Shown: in pieces, positions 9,671 through 18,527 of the stretch | Layout: the number at the start of each line of letters is the position of its first letter | Numbering within the stretch: position 1 is the stretch's first letter | NCBI GenBank assembly: GCA_020436165.1 | Contig: JAGQYI010000042.1 | Location: 1 to 64,000, forward strand | Direction: 5' to 3' | DNA: 64,000 bases | Source of the DNA: Cyclobacteriaceae bacterium | Lineage (GTDB): Bacteria; Bacteroidota; Bacteroidia; Cytophagales; Cyclobacteriaceae | Notes under the pieces: generated by a model | Told to the model about the DNA's origin: nothing | What the model saw: only the letters and a program-made list of their open reading frames with translations | The model's database searches: none | Made by a program: the position numbers and the translations under genes

Positions 9671-10207
9671 ATGGATTTTGAGTCCTGCTACCAATTAGGG
9701 TATTTACTCAAAACCCACGGACTAAAGGGAGATGTAGTCATCGAGATTGATGCCGACTATCCTGAAGAATATGTTGAAATGGAATCGGTTTTTGTTGAAA
9801 TCAACAAGAAACTGGTTCCATTTTTTATTGAACGCATTGTACTAAATGGCTCAAAGGCCATTATTAAGTTTGAAGACATAGATGAGCTGGCCCAGGCAAA
9901 TAAAATGAAAGGTGCTGGAATATACCTGCCCCTTGAGGTTCTACCTGACCTTAAGGATCAGGGATACTACTATCATGAACTCATCGGTTTTTCTGTAAAG
10001 GACAAAAATCTTGGTAACCTGGGAACAATTTCGGGCTTTTACTCTTCGGGGAATCAGGACCTTCTCGCCATGGACTATAAAGAGAAAGAGGTGCTAATTC
10101 CTTTAACCAAGGAAGTTGTAGCCAAGGTAGACAAAAAGACCAAAACCGTTGAAACTACCTTGCCCGATGGATTGCTGGACATATATTTGTCTGACGATGC
10201 GAATTGA
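9671..10207 (+). CDS. rimM: Ribosome maturation factor RimM
   Basis: 16S rRNA processing and 30S assembly factor that binds S19. The 178 residues fit the family: an N-terminal RimM domain ([21 protein letters not shown]) and a C-terminal PRC-barrel-like domain ([11 protein letters not shown]..., [10 protein letters not shown]..., [10 protein letters not shown]). It starts 8 bp after rpsP and overlaps trmD by 11 bp. The neighbouring S16 fits its role in 30S head maturation. Confidence 0.96.
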   Translation: MDFESCYQLGYLLKTHGLKGDVVIEIDADYPEEYVEMESVFVEINKKLVPFFIERIVLNGSKAIIKFEDIDELAQANKMKGAGIYLPLEVLPDLKDQGYYYHELIGFSVKDKNLGNLGTISGFYSSGNQDLLAMDYKEKEVLIPLTKEVVAKVDKKTKTVETTLPDGLLDIYLSDDAN

Positions 10208-10868
10208 TATTATCACCGTACTACCTGAATTACTCCAAAGCCCTTTTGACCACTCCATTATTAAACGGGCACAAGAAAAGGGCCTGGCTGAAATTGTTGT
10301 ACATAATTTACGCGACTACGCCAGCAACAAATACCACCAGGTAGATGACTATGCCTTTGGTGGCGGTGCCGGAATGGTGCTGATGATCGAACCCATTGAT
10401 AAATGCATTTCGAAGCTCAAATCGGAGCGGGAGTACGATGAAATTATTTACACCAGTCCCGATGGCCAGTTATTGGACCAACCTCTAGCCAACGAACTAT
10501 CCCTAAAAGGCAACCTGATTATTTTATGCGGACATTATAAAGGAGTGGACGAGCGTGTTCGCGAACATTTGATTACCCGTGAGATTAGCATTGGCAATTT
10601 TGTGCTCACTGGAGGCGAGTTAGCCGCAGCCGTGATAGCCGACAGCATAATACGCCTGTTGCCAGGCGTGCTTTCTGATGAAACCTCTGCCCTTACAGAC
10701 TCCTTCCAGGACGGGCTGGTAGCTCCACCGGTTTATACCCGTCCGGCCGACTACAAAGGCCTGCAGGTACCAGATGTGCTACTTTCGGGCCATACGAAAA
10801 ATATTGAAGAGTGGCGTCACGAGCAAGCGGTTGAGCGTACCAAGAAGCGAAGGCCAGGGATGGCTTAA
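10197..10868 (+). CDS. trmD: tRNA (guanine37-N1)-methyltransferase
   Basis: SPOUT methyltransferase that makes m1G37 next to the anticodon and so prevents +1 frameshifting. The start at 10197 gives [13 protein letters not shown], the family N-terminus; the frame opens earlier, but those residues are inside rimM. Trefoil-knot signatures are present: [24 protein letters not shown], and the [15 protein letters not shown] knot. It has 223 residues. It overlaps rimM by 11 bp in another frame. Confidence 0.96.
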   Translation: MRIDIITVLPELLQSPFDHSIIKRAQEKGLAEIVVHNLRDYASNKYHQVDDYAFGGGAGMVLMIEPIDKCISKLKSEREYDEIIYTSPDGQLLDQPLANELSLKGNLIILCGHYKGVDERVREHLITREISIGNFVLTGGELAAAVIADSIIRLLPGVLSDETSALTDSFQDGLVAPPVYTRPADYKGLQVPDVLLSGHTKNIEEWRHEQAVERTKKRRPGMA

Positions 10869-10877
10869 AATTCAAAT

Positions 10878-11264
10878 TCAACAACCTCCCATTCGCCAAT
10901 GCAGGTAGTACAAGAGAGTAATGTATGATTTAAAAGGTTCAACTCTGGTTGCACTATATTCAACATTGCTTTTGGCAACATTTTGAAGCTGGATACTCTT
11001 AATATCCTCTTCCTTAAAACACCAATCGTATACCCTTCCGTACGTTTTTCGCTGACCATAAATGGTTCCGTTAACTACTTCGATAGAATTGAGTTTGTAG
11101 ATTTTTCCATTTCTGGTTTTTAACTTTTTAAATTGGGTCGCATTGGTTTTAGTGGCTTCATCTACAGGAACTGAGGCATGGTAGTAAACATGACAGCTTT
11201 GGAAAAATATGATGGAAGTTAAAAGCCATGCTATGTGTTTCGAGGATTTAATTATTGCTTTCAT
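10878..11264 (-). CDS. Small predicted lipoprotein, unknown function
   Basis: 128 residues. The N-terminus is a lipoprotein signal: basic start, a hydrophobic stretch, and a lipobox-like FFQSC with Cys near residue 24. The mature part is basic and polar with a short beta-rich segment (GKIYKLNSIEVVNGTIYGQR). I do not recognise a family. It converges on trmD with a 9-bp gap and is divergent from the HTH gene at 11395. It is one of three genes lying between trmD and rplS. Confidence 0.72.
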   Translation of the reverse strand: MKAIIKSSKHIAWLLTSIIFFQSCHVYYHASVPVDEATKTNATQFKKLKTRNGKIYKLNSIEVVNGTIYGQRKTYGRVYDWCFKEEDIKSIQLQNVAKSNVEYSATRVEPFKSYITLLYYLHWRMGGC

Positions 11265-11340
11265 AATTCAATATTTATGAAATAAAGTTAGCTGTAGAGT
11301 AGTTATCAACTTTGGCACACTCTGCAACCTGCGAAACCAA

Positions 11341-11358
11341 TTTTTGCAATTTTTGCAA
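11341..11358 (+). repeat. Tandem 9-bp repeat upstream of an HTH regulator gene
   Basis: TTTTTGCAA occurs twice head to tail (11341-11349 and 11350-11358). Each copy contains the palindrome TTGCAA, so two half-palindromes sit one helical turn apart. It ends 36 bp before the GTG start of the gene at 11395 and could be an operator for that regulator. That role is inferred from position. Confidence 0.45.
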
Positions 11359-11394
11359 ATGCCAGAAAATGCGTAATTTCAAACATCAAATGTT

Positions 11395-12399
11395 GTGCTT
11401 GTGGAGCCCCTTGACATTCAAAACAATATCTTCGAGCGTATTAAACAGCTGCTCCCTTCATCCACTTCTTTTGTAGATGAACTCGCTTTCCGTTTAGACA
11501 TTAGCAACGATAGCGCTTATCGTAGGATTCGTGGCGAAAAAATGCTTACCCTTGAAGAGCTTATTAAGCTGAGTAGGGCATACCATATTTCTTTTGATGC
11601 CATGCTTCAAAGTGAGTTGAATAATATAACCTTCAACTACAGGTCAATAAATGGCAATGTAAGTTTTGAAGAATATTTCGATTCCATTCTTGCCAACCTT
11701 CGACTAATCTCAGGATTTGAGCAAAAGGAGCTCATCTACATTGCAAAGGATTTGCCATTGTTTAAGTATTTCGACTATAGAAACGTTGCTGCTTTTAAGC
11801 TGTTCTTCTGGCAAAAAACCATACTTAACAAACCTGAGCTCCAGCAAAGCAAATTTGATCCTACTCTTATTCCAAACGCTGTTTTTGACACCGGAAAAAA
11901 AATAATTGGCTCCTATATTAAAATTCCATCAAGTGAAGTTTGGAATAAGGAAACTATCAATAGTACGCTCAATCAATTAGAGTTCTATTACGACAATGGT
12001 TTTCTTGACGATAAAGACCTGCTACAACTTGTTTTTGCGGAACTCAAAGAAATGGTACACCAGGTAAAAACGGATGCGGCTAATGGATATAAAACCTCAT
12101 TGACTTATCCTTCAACTGAGAACAGCAGCAATTTTAGGCTTTATTACAATGAAGTGACCCTTGGAGACAACACCATATTTTTTGATATGGGTGATAGAAA
12201 AATGGCCTTTATTACACATAATGTTCTTAATCTGCTAACCACTGCCAATCTTGAATTTTGTAACGAAACGCATAGGATGTTGCTTAACATAATCAAGAAA
12301 TCAAATCTGATAAGTGTTGCCTCTGAAAAGCAAAGAAATAATTTTTTTAATGCGATTATTGAAAAGATCGAAGTGTTAGAGAATAAGCTTTTACGCTAG
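11395..12399 (+). CDS. Helix-turn-helix transcriptional regulator, XRE-like N-terminus
   Basis: 334 residues. The N-terminal 75 residues look like a lambda-repressor-type HTH: DELAFRLDISNDSAYRRIRGEKMLTLEELIKLSRAY has the helix-turn-helix spacing, followed by HISFDAML. The remaining 250 residues are mostly helical with no recognised ligand domain. The frame opens with GTG at 11395; a second in-frame GTG at 11401 is also possible. Its stop overlaps by 4 bp the stop of the convergent gene at 12396. Tandem TTGCAA palindromes lie just upstream. Confidence 0.8.
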   Translation: MLVEPLDIQNNIFERIKQLLPSSTSFVDELAFRLDISNDSAYRRIRGEKMLTLEELIKLSRAYHISFDAMLQSELNNITFNYRSINGNVSFEEYFDSILANLRLISGFEQKELIYIAKDLPLFKYFDYRNVAAFKLFFWQKTILNKPELQQSKFDPTLIPNAVFDTGKKIIGSYIKIPSSEVWNKETINSTLNQLEFYYDNGFLDDKDLLQLVFAELKEMVHQVKTDAANGYKTSLTYPSTENSSNFRLYYNEVTLGDNTIFFDMGDRKMAFITHNVLNLLTTANLEFCNETHRMLLNIIKKSNLISVASEKQRNNFFNAIIEKIEVLENKLLR

Positions 12400-13484
12400 T
12401 CTTTCTTTTTCTTTTGGTCTTTTTTACCCTCGAGCAAAGATTCAATATTTCCATCCTGCGAAAGAAATATGGCCAAGCGTTTTGTATTTGGAAACTGACT
12501 GAATACGATCATTAGTGAAGCCATAATTGGTACCGAAAGCAACATACCCATTATACCCCAAATAAAGCCCCAAAAAACCAGGCCTACCATTACCACCAGC
12601 GGGCTTAAATTAAGCCGGTTACCCATTAATCTGGGCTCCAGTACGTTACCTATAAATACCTGTACAGCCAAAATACCAATAAGTACTCCTCCTGCAAGCC
12701 TGAGATTACCGCTTTGAACATAGGCAAAAATTACCGGAAATGAAGTGGCAATAATGGACCCAATACTGGGAATAAAGTTTAAAATAAAAATAATAAATGC
12801 CCATAATGCTGGCAGATCTATTCCGATAAAAAGAAGTATAAAAAAGCTTAGAATTCCAGTTAAAAAACTAGTTAGTAGCTTTACCGACAGGTAGTCATGC
12901 ATTAAATCGTAAATCTTATCCCAGGTTTTCTTCATCCTGTTTTCCTCGCTCATATGATACATCTTCTCCAGCTTATTTTTAAAGTTAACTTCTTCAAGCA
13001 GTATAAAGACCACATAAAAAAACACCAAAAACATTTTACCTAATAATGAAGCAAGTGAGGCAGCAGCGCCAGCTACAGAGGCCAGGATGTCCTTTTTTTG
13101 ATTCATGAGATTTTGGCCAAGGTCCTCAAGATTAAGTGCTTTTTCCAGCTTTTTTAATAGGGCCACCAGGTTAGCGCTGTACTGATCAAAGTTCTCGGTC
13201 AACTTTTCAATATTTACAATAATGATCTGGATGCAGGCATAAAAGATCACAAAAACCAAAGCGGTACTAATAAAAGTGAGCAATAGTCTGGGGAGTGGTT
13301 TTTTAAGCAATTTGAGTCGTATCAAAAAAGCCCGCATTTCAACAATAACAAACCATAGTAACAATGCCACAACCAGCGGCTGCAGAAAGCTCTTAAAAAA
13401 CATGAGAATTGTAACAATAGCTGTAATTGAAATAAAAACAGCAGCTGTTTTTACGGTCATGCTTAAATGTTTTTGTTGCTCCAT
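12396..13484 (-). CDS. AI-2E family transporter (PerM/TqsA-like)
   Basis: Polytopic membrane protein of about 362 residues. Several hydrophobic segments are visible: two near the N-terminus, one near 150-170, and a block of four or five in the C-terminal half (FFILLFIGIDLPALWAFIIFILNFIPSIGSIIATSFPVIFA and following). FIPSIGSIIA and NLSPLVVMVGLVFWGFIWGIMGMLLSVPI are typical of the family. The start at 13484 (MEQQKHLS) is preferred; 13532 is possible. Substrates vary in this family, so transport of AI-2 is not implied. The C-terminus is very Lys-rich. Confidence 0.88.
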   Translation of the reverse strand: MEQQKHLSMTVKTAAVFISITAIVTILMFFKSFLQPLVVALLLWFVIVEMRAFLIRLKLLKKPLPRLLLTFISTALVFVIFYACIQIIIVNIEKLTENFDQYSANLVALLKKLEKALNLEDLGQNLMNQKKDILASVAGAAASLASLLGKMFLVFFYVVFILLEEVNFKNKLEKMYHMSEENRMKKTWDKIYDLMHDYLSVKLLTSFLTGILSFFILLFIGIDLPALWAFIIFILNFIPSIGSIIATSFPVIFAYVQSGNLRLAGGVLIGILAVQVFIGNVLEPRLMGNRLNLSPLVVMVGLVFWGFIWGIMGMLLSVPIMASLMIVFSQFPNTKRLAIFLSQDGNIESLLEGKKDQKKKKD

Positions 13485-13583
13485 TTTTCTAAAGTAAGGA
13501 AATTTAAGAATTAACATATCTTCCTTTCTCAAATAAAAAAATCTTATTTATAATCGTTTAGGGTAATTTTAGATTATTTCATT

Positions 13584-13591
13584 TATATTTG
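13584..13591 (+). promoter_or_regulatory. Putative rplS promoter -7 element
   Basis: TATATTTG matches TAnnTTTG and lies 37 bp before the rplS start. The -33 region (TTTA at 13557-13560, 23 bp away) is weak. An own promoter would fit the separation of rplS from trmD. Confidence 0.55.
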
Positions 13592-13628
13592 CAGTCCGAT
13601 TTTGGAATCGGAATAAATCTGTAATAAA

Positions 13629-13982
13629 ATGACTGATTTAATCAAACTAGTAGAAGAAGAAAACGCAGCAAGCAGAGGTAATTATCCTGAATTCAGATCA
13701 GGTGATACCATCAACGTTCACTATAAGATCAAGGAAGGTGATAAAGAGCGTATTCAGCAGTTTCAAGGCACTGTAATTCAGCGCAAAAATGTTGGAACAA
13801 ATGGCGAAACCTTTACAGTTCGTAAAGTTTCCAATGGAATAGGCATCGAAAGAATTTTTCCAATACTTTCTCCTAACCTTGATAAAATTGAAGTTCTTAG
13901 AAAAGGTAAAGTAAGAAGAGCTCGTTTGTACTACCTACGCGGTCGTCAAGGTAAGGCAGCCAGAATTAAAGAAAGAAAATAG
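13629..13982 (+). CDS. rplS: 50S ribosomal protein L19
   Basis: 117 residues covering the whole L19 family: [29 protein letters not shown], the [17 protein letters not shown] core, and the basic C-terminus [21 protein letters not shown]19 sits at the subunit interface of the ribosome. In many bacteria it is the last gene of rpsP-rimM-trmD-rplS; here it lies 2.8 kb downstream of trmD behind three other genes. Confidence 0.97.
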   Translation: MTDLIKLVEEENAASRGNYPEFRSGDTINVHYKIKEGDKERIQQFQGTVIQRKNVGTNGETFTVRKVSNGIGIERIFPILSPNLDKIEVLRKGKVRRARLYYLRGRQGKAARIKERK

Positions 13983-14005
13983 AGTTTTTCTAAAGATTTT
14001 TAGAA

Positions 14006-14036
14006 GGCCAATTGATTGTATCAATTGGTCTTTTTT
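14006..14036 (+). terminator. Intrinsic terminator after rplS
   Basis: A 10-bp stem with one G-U pair (14006-14015 with 14021-14030), a 5-nt loop and six T's follow rplS by 23 bp. Confidence 0.85.
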
Positions 14037-14097
14037 GTTTTACCTTTACACACCCTAAGGCTGTAGGAAATCTTTTTTCCTGCCAAAAAACAAAATT

Positions 14098-14940
14098 ATG
14101 GCCTGGTTTACTAGAAAAGATAAGGGTATTCAAACCCCAACTGAATCAAAAAAAGAAGCTCCTGATGGGTTATGGTACAAAACCCCCAAAGGTAAGATCA
14201 TTCATACCCGAGAGTTAAAGAACAACGCATATGTAAGCCCTGAAGATGGCTACCATGTTCGCATCGGTTCCAAAGAGTATTTTGAAATACTCTTTGACAA
14301 TAACAAATTCACAGAAATGAATGAAAATATGGTTTCGGCCGACCCGCTGGAATTTGTAGATTCAAAACCATACCCTTTACGACTGGAAGAAAGCCAGAGA
14401 AAGACCGAACTCAACGATGCGGTACGTACTGCCTACGGCAAAATGAACGGACTTGATATTAACATTGCCTGTATGGACTTTGCATTCATTGGTGGTTCTA
14501 TGGGCTCAGTAGTTGGTGAAAAAATTGCTCGTGCAATTGAATATTCCATTAAAAATGATGTTCCGTTTTTAATGATCTCCAAATCGGGAGGAGCCCGAAT
14601 GATGGAAGCAAGCCTCTCTCTCATGCAGTTGGCCAAGACTTCTGCCAGGCTGGCCCAGTTATCAGAAACTAAAACACCCTATATCTCTTTATTAACCGAC
14701 CCTACTACTGGTGGTGTAACGGCATCTTATGCAATGCTTGGCGATTTTAATATTGCAGAACCAGGTGCTTTAATAGGATTTGCCGGCCCACGCGTAATTA
14801 GGGAAACCATTGGTAAAGACCTTCCCAAAGGTTTTCAAAGTTCTGAGTTTGTTTTGGAGCATGGGTTCCTTGACTTTATCGTTGACAGGCGTGATTTAAA
14901 ATCAAGGCTTACCAAGCTTTTAAAAATGTTAGGAAAGTAA
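14098..14940 (+). CDS. accD: Acetyl-CoA carboxylase carboxyltransferase subunit beta
   Basis: Beta half of the carboxyltransferase that makes malonyl-CoA for fatty acid synthesis. The 280 residues contain the crotonase-like core: [54 protein letters not shown]. The usual N-terminal zinc ribbon is present in outline ([17 protein letters not shown]... [12 protein letters not shown]), but all four metal-binding cysteines are replaced. No accA is in the window. The start ATG is preceded by a strong terminator, so the gene probably has its own promoter. Confidence 0.95.
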   Translation: MAWFTRKDKGIQTPTESKKEAPDGLWYKTPKGKIIHTRELKNNAYVSPEDGYHVRIGSKEYFEILFDNNKFTEMNENMVSADPLEFVDSKPYPLRLEESQRKTELNDAVRTAYGKMNGLDINIACMDFAFIGGSMGSVVGEKIARAIEYSIKNDVPFLMISKSGGARMMEASLSLMQLAKTSARLAQLSETKTPYISLLTDPTTGGVTASYAMLGDFNIAEPGALIGFAGPRVIRETIGKDLPKGFQSSEFVLEHGFLDFIVDRRDLKSRLTKLLKMLGK

Positions 14941-14950
14941 ACCGCCTATT

Positions 14951-15928
14951 ATGAGGCTGGTTAATCATCCTGTACTTTGCAATTACTACCTTACTTACAG
15001 GTGCAATGCCAAATGTGGTTTCTGCGATATATGGGAGCGGCCATCCGGATACATTGATCTGGAAGATGTTAAATCCAATTTAGCTGCAATTAAAAAACTG
15101 GGAGTGCGGGTAATTGATTTTACCGGAGGAGAACCCCTTCTTCACCCACAATTGCACTCCATTCTTAAAGAAGCCAAAGCTCAAAAATTTATTACTACGG
15201 TAACCACAAACGGTCTGCTCTATCCTAAAAAAGCTAACCAGCTTGCAGGACTGGTAGATATGCTTCATTTCTCTTTGGACTCTTCCATTCCTGAGCAACA
15301 CAATCAAATGCGGGGAGTAAATTGCTTTGAGTATATTCTGCAATCTATTGAGATCGCTAAAGGGTTGGGAGAACGTCCTGATATTTTGTTTACAGTATTT
15401 GCAGATAATTTTTATCAGATAGCGCCTGTTTATGAACAAATTACGCGCCCGAATGATCTTCTTCTGATTCTTAATCCTGCTTTTGAGTACAACGGGCTGG
15501 GTGTAAATGAATCGCTTACCAACCAACAACTTAAAAAGTTAAAAGCATGGGGGAAAAAGTCCAAAGTATACCTCAATGACGCTTTTATTGAACTCAGAAA
15601 AAATGGAGGCAATTCCACTAAAGATCCACTTTGTAAAGCGGCTAGTTCAACCATTGTTATTTCACCTGAAAATGAACTTGTTCTACCCTGCTATCATTTA
15701 GGAAAAGAAAACTTGCCAATCGATGGCAATCTGGTTGAGCTTTACCAATCAAAAGCTGTACAAGAAGCAATAAAAATGGAAGGCAAATGGCCTGAATGCG
15801 AAGGATGCACTATCAATTGCTATATGCAGCCCTCTTTTGCTGTTGAGCTTAATTCCTATTGGTGGAAAGCCCTGCCAAGCACACTCAAATACAATTATTA
15901 CAAGCAAACATGGAAACAGCTTTTTTAG
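14951..15928 (+). CDS. Radical SAM protein with a C-terminal Cys cluster
   Basis: 325 residues. The N-terminus carries CxxxCxxC (Cys18, Cys22, Cys25) for the 4Fe-4S cluster, followed by the SAM-binding TGGEPLLHP. The C-terminal part has a second set of cysteines (228, 247, 283, 286, 290) in a SPASM-like arrangement, suggesting an auxiliary cluster, as in peptide- or cofactor-modifying enzymes. The substrate is unknown and there is no obvious precursor peptide nearby. It follows accD by 10 bp and may be cotranscribed. Confidence 0.85.
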   Translation: MRLVNHPVLCNYYLTYRCNAKCGFCDIWERPSGYIDLEDVKSNLAAIKKLGVRVIDFTGGEPLLHPQLHSILKEAKAQKFITTVTTNGLLYPKKANQLAGLVDMLHFSLDSSIPEQHNQMRGVNCFEYILQSIEIAKGLGERPDILFTVFADNFYQIAPVYEQITRPNDLLLILNPAFEYNGLGVNESLTNQQLKKLKAWGKKSKVYLNDAFIELRKNGGNSTKDPLCKAASSTIVISPENELVLPCYHLGKENLPIDGNLVELYQSKAVQEAIKMEGKWPECEGCTINCYMQPSFAVELNSYWWKALPSTLKYNYYKQTWKQLF

Positions 15929-15974
15929 AAGCAAGGAATACACTTGTAAGTAGGTTATTTGCTACTAGAATCAA

Positions 15975-15982
15975 TATATTTG
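15975..15982 (+). promoter_or_regulatory. Putative nqrF promoter -7 element
   Basis: TATATTTG matches the TAnnTTTG consensus and lies 28 bp before the nqrF start. No good -33 element was seen. Confidence 0.45.
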
Positions 15983-16010
15983 TGCCACTTGAAACAATTC
16001 TAATTTATCC

Positions 16011-17309
16011 ATGGTAATCATATCTTCGATAATAGCTTTTTCAGTAGTTATTATTTTATTGGTTCTTGTGCTATTATTTGCGCAATCCAAGCTGGTACAG
16101 TCAGGCGATGTTAAGATCACGATAAATGGTGATTCAAATAATGCGATCGTAACTCCTGCTGGTGGAACCCTTTTAACTACTCTTTCTGCAAACAAAATTT
16201 TCCTTCCTTCAGCTTGTGGAGGTGGTGGAACCTGCGGTATGTGTAAATGTACTGTTGAAAGTGGTGGTGGAGACGTTCTTCCTACTGAGGTGGGTCACCT
16301 AAGCAGGGATGAACAAAAAAGTAATGTGCGGTTGTCATGCCAGGTAAAGGTTAAACAAGACTTGGATATTAAGGTACCTGAAGAAATTTTCGGTATCAAG
16401 AAATGGGAGTGCGAGGTTATTTCCAACTATAATGTGGCCACCTTTATTAAGGCCTTTACAGTAAAATTACCAGAAGGTGAAACCCTTGATTTTCAAGCAG
16501 GCGGGTATATTCAGATTGACGTGCCGCCAATTGTAGTGGATTATAAAGACATAAATATTGAGCCAGAGCCAAACGATCCTGCCGGGCCTGATAAATTTAA
16601 GGAAGACTGGGATAAGTTTGGTTTGTGGAATTTGAAAATGAAGAACGATGAAGAAATCTTCAGAGCATATTCTATGGCAAACCACCCTGCTGAAGGTAAC
16701 ATTATTATGCTTACCATTCGTATAGCCACTCCTCCGTGGGACAGGGCAAAAAACAAATGGATGGATGTGAATCCGGGTATTTGTTCTTCGTTTGTTTTCT
16801 CAAGAAAAGTTGGAGATAAGGTTACGATTTCTGGCCCTTACGGTGAGTTCTTTATTAAAGACACGGATGCAGAAATGATTTACATTGGTGGTGGTGCCGG
16901 TATGGCTCCCATGCGTTCGCATTTGTTTCATTTGTTCCATACCCTCAAAACTAACAGAAAGGTTACTTACTGGTATGGAGGTAGATCGAAGCGTGAGCTA
17001 TTTTATATTGAAGACTTTAGAAAAATAGAGAAGGCATTCCCTAACTTCAAATTCTTTGTTGTGCTTTCTGATCCTTTGCCAGAGGATAATTGGGTTGAAA
17101 AGAAATCGATGGATGATCCGGAAGGGGACGGTTTCCTAGGATTTGTTCATAATGCTGTAATTGAACAGCAACTCAAGCACCACGATGCTCCCGAAGATAT
17201 TGAGTTTTACTTCTGTGGACCTCCAATGATGAACTCAGCCGTTTTAAAGATGTGTGATGACTGGGGTGTTCCTTCTGAGAATGTATCTTTTGATGATTTT
17301 GGAGGATAA
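16011..17309 (+). CDS. nqrF: Na+-translocating NADH:quinone reductase subunit F
   Basis: NADH-oxidising entry subunit of the sodium-pumping Nqr complex. The 432 residues show one N-terminal membrane helix (about 3-25), a 2Fe-2S ferredoxin domain with Cys69, Cys75, Cys78 and Cys110, an FAD-binding barrel with RAYSMAN, and an NADH-binding domain with [14 protein letters not shown] and FCGPPMMN. The partner subunits NqrA-E are not in the window, and the upstream gene is an unrelated radical SAM protein, although nqrF usually closes an nqrABCDEF operon. Confidence 0.94.
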   Translation: MVIISSIIAFSVVIILLVLVLLFAQSKLVQSGDVKITINGDSNNAIVTPAGGTLLTTLSANKIFLPSACGGGGTCGMCKCTVESGGGDVLPTEVGHLSRDEQKSNVRLSCQVKVKQDLDIKVPEEIFGIKKWECEVISNYNVATFIKAFTVKLPEGETLDFQAGGYIQIDVPPIVVDYKDINIEPEPNDPAGPDKFKEDWDKFGLWNLKMKNDEEIFRAYSMANHPAEGNIIMLTIRIATPPWDRAKNKWMDVNPGICSSFVFSRKVGDKVTISGPYGEFFIKDTDAEMIYIGGGAGMAPMRSHLFHLFHTLKTNRKVTYWYGGRSKRELFYIEDFRKIEKAFPNFKFFVVLSDPLPEDNWVEKKSMDDPEGDGFLGFVHNAVIEQQLKHHDAPEDIEFYFCGPPMMNSAVLKMCDDWGVPSENVSFDDFGG

Positions 17310-17330
17310 CTTCAAAATAAAGAAATAGAA

Positions 17331-17360
17331 AAAAGCCTGATTAAATGATCAGGCTTTTTT
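17331..17360 (+). terminator. Terminator after nqrF
   Basis: An 11-bp perfect stem, AAAAGCCTGAT (17331-17341) with 17348-17358, 6-nt loop, flanked by A and T runs, lies about 20 bp after nqrF. It could act in both directions. Confidence 0.85.
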
Positions 17361-17404
17361 TATGAGCACATTTCACTATCTTTCCAAACAATATAAAAGC
17401 TCAA

Positions 17405-18355
17405 ATGTTTAGAACAGACATCAACCATTTCCTTCAATCATTTGATTCTCCTTTCCTATATCAATTTTTGAAATACATTTCTTTTTTAGGTACCATATAC
17501 ATGCTCATCTTACTGGTTGTTACATTAATAGGAGCAGTAAACTTTAGAAAAGGTATTTTGGTATTGAACATTTTAGGATGGAGCTCTTTGGTGATTGTTG
17601 GAGCAAAACAATTCTTTGATTACCCAAGACCCCTGGCCGTTGACCCCACACTTGAAAGCTTTGGCTCCACTAAAACAAATCATGACCTGACAGAGCTGCA
17701 ACCGACCGGCTTTTTTGATGAATTTGATGGTGAAGTGCTAGCGATTACCAGATCAAGGGAAATTGGAAGATATGGTTTCCCTTCCGGCCATGTGGCTATA
17801 ATTAGCGCCATCTGGCTGGGAATAGCGTTACTATTCAGGCGTAAGTGGTTATGGTGGCTAGCGGGTTTTTTGATCGTTGCCACCGCAATATCCAGAATGT
17901 ATCTGGGCGTTCATTATTTGGGAGATGTGGTTGGAGGCCTGGCAATAGGTACACTGCTGGCGCTATCTTTCAATCTCATTTTTAGAAAAATCGATCTTGC
18001 AAGCTACTCTCCCTTAAACAAAAAGCAAATGTTCTTCTATCTGGCTCCACTTATATTGGTTCCCTTTTTTAAAGTAATACCCGCTTTTCAGGCCGGAGGT
18101 TTGATAGGCTTTAACCTTGCTGCGCTATTTATTTTCAATAAATGGGGCGCGTTCCAATTGAATCAAAGCTTTTGGATGAGGTTCCTAAATGTGCTTATAA
18201 TTGGAGCCTTCTACTTTGGAGGTTTCTTTTTACTAAGAGCTCTTCATGTAGGCAAATATGGTGTTTTGCCTATGTTGGCCAATATTGCAACCTATACTGC
18301 TGCCTTGTTCGTCAGCTTTTTAACTGGAAAATCTCTTAAGTTTTACAGGTGGTAG
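17405..18355 (+). CDS. Membrane-associated PAP2 superfamily phosphatase
   Basis: 316 residues, mostly hydrophobic. All three phosphatase motifs are present: K68-x6-R75-P76 (KQFFDYPRP), P126-SGH129, and S163-R164-x5-H170-x3-D174 (SRMYLGVHYLGD). The enzyme therefore probably removes phosphate from a lipid such as undecaprenyl pyrophosphate or phosphatidic acid at the outer face of the membrane. An extra C-terminal set of hydrophobic segments after the catalytic part is not needed for the core fold. It has no obvious operon partner. Confidence 0.9.
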   Translation: MFRTDINHFLQSFDSPFLYQFLKYISFLGTIYMLILLVVTLIGAVNFRKGILVLNILGWSSLVIVGAKQFFDYPRPLAVDPTLESFGSTKTNHDLTELQPTGFFDEFDGEVLAITRSREIGRYGFPSGHVAIISAIWLGIALLFRRKWLWWLAGFLIVATAISRMYLGVHYLGDVVGGLAIGTLLALSFNLIFRKIDLASYSPLNKKQMFFYLAPLILVPFFKVIPAFQAGGLIGFNLAALFIFNKWGAFQLNQSFWMRFLNVLIIGAFYFGGFFLLRALHVGKYGVLPMLANIATYTAALFVSFLTGKSLKFYRW

Positions 18356-18361
18356 CAGTGT

Positions 18362-18526
18362 CTACGCCTCTCCTTTCAACTTCTTGTCATCCACGTTTCT
18401 ATTGAGAAACTCATTTATCTTATCAATATCAAAGTTTCCCTTTATCTCACCAAACCTGTCAATCTCCACTGTGAACCCATCTAGTTCCCTGTGAACTTTG
18501 GGTCCCTTCTTTTTCATTTTGCCCAT
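18362..18526 (-). CDS. Small 54-residue protein coupled to gltX
   Basis: An ATG at 18526 follows the gltX stop by a single base and opens a 54-codon frame beginning MGKMKKKGPKVHRELDGF and ending KKLKGEA. It is basic at the N-terminus, then has a regular alternation (TVEIDRFGEIKGNFDIDKINEFLN) that looks like a small folded domain. I do not recognise the family. Tight coupling to gltX and protein-like composition argue for a real gene. The function is unknown. Confidence 0.7.
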   Translation of the reverse strand: MGKMKKKGPKVHRELDGFTVEIDRFGEIKGNFDIDKINEFLNRNVDDKKLKGEA

Positions 18527-18527
18527 T

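Noticed and set aside
9287-9694. A minus-strand frame opposite the rpsP tail
   Set aside because: The repeated GAA/GCT codons of the acidic tail give long open frames in other frames; the Ser/Ala/Val-only composition is not protein-like.
12396-13532. Longer start for the AI-2E transporter at 13532
   Set aside because: The extra 16 residues (MRKEDMLILKFPYFRK) add nothing to the family pattern; the ATG at 13484 fits better, but the choice is not certain.
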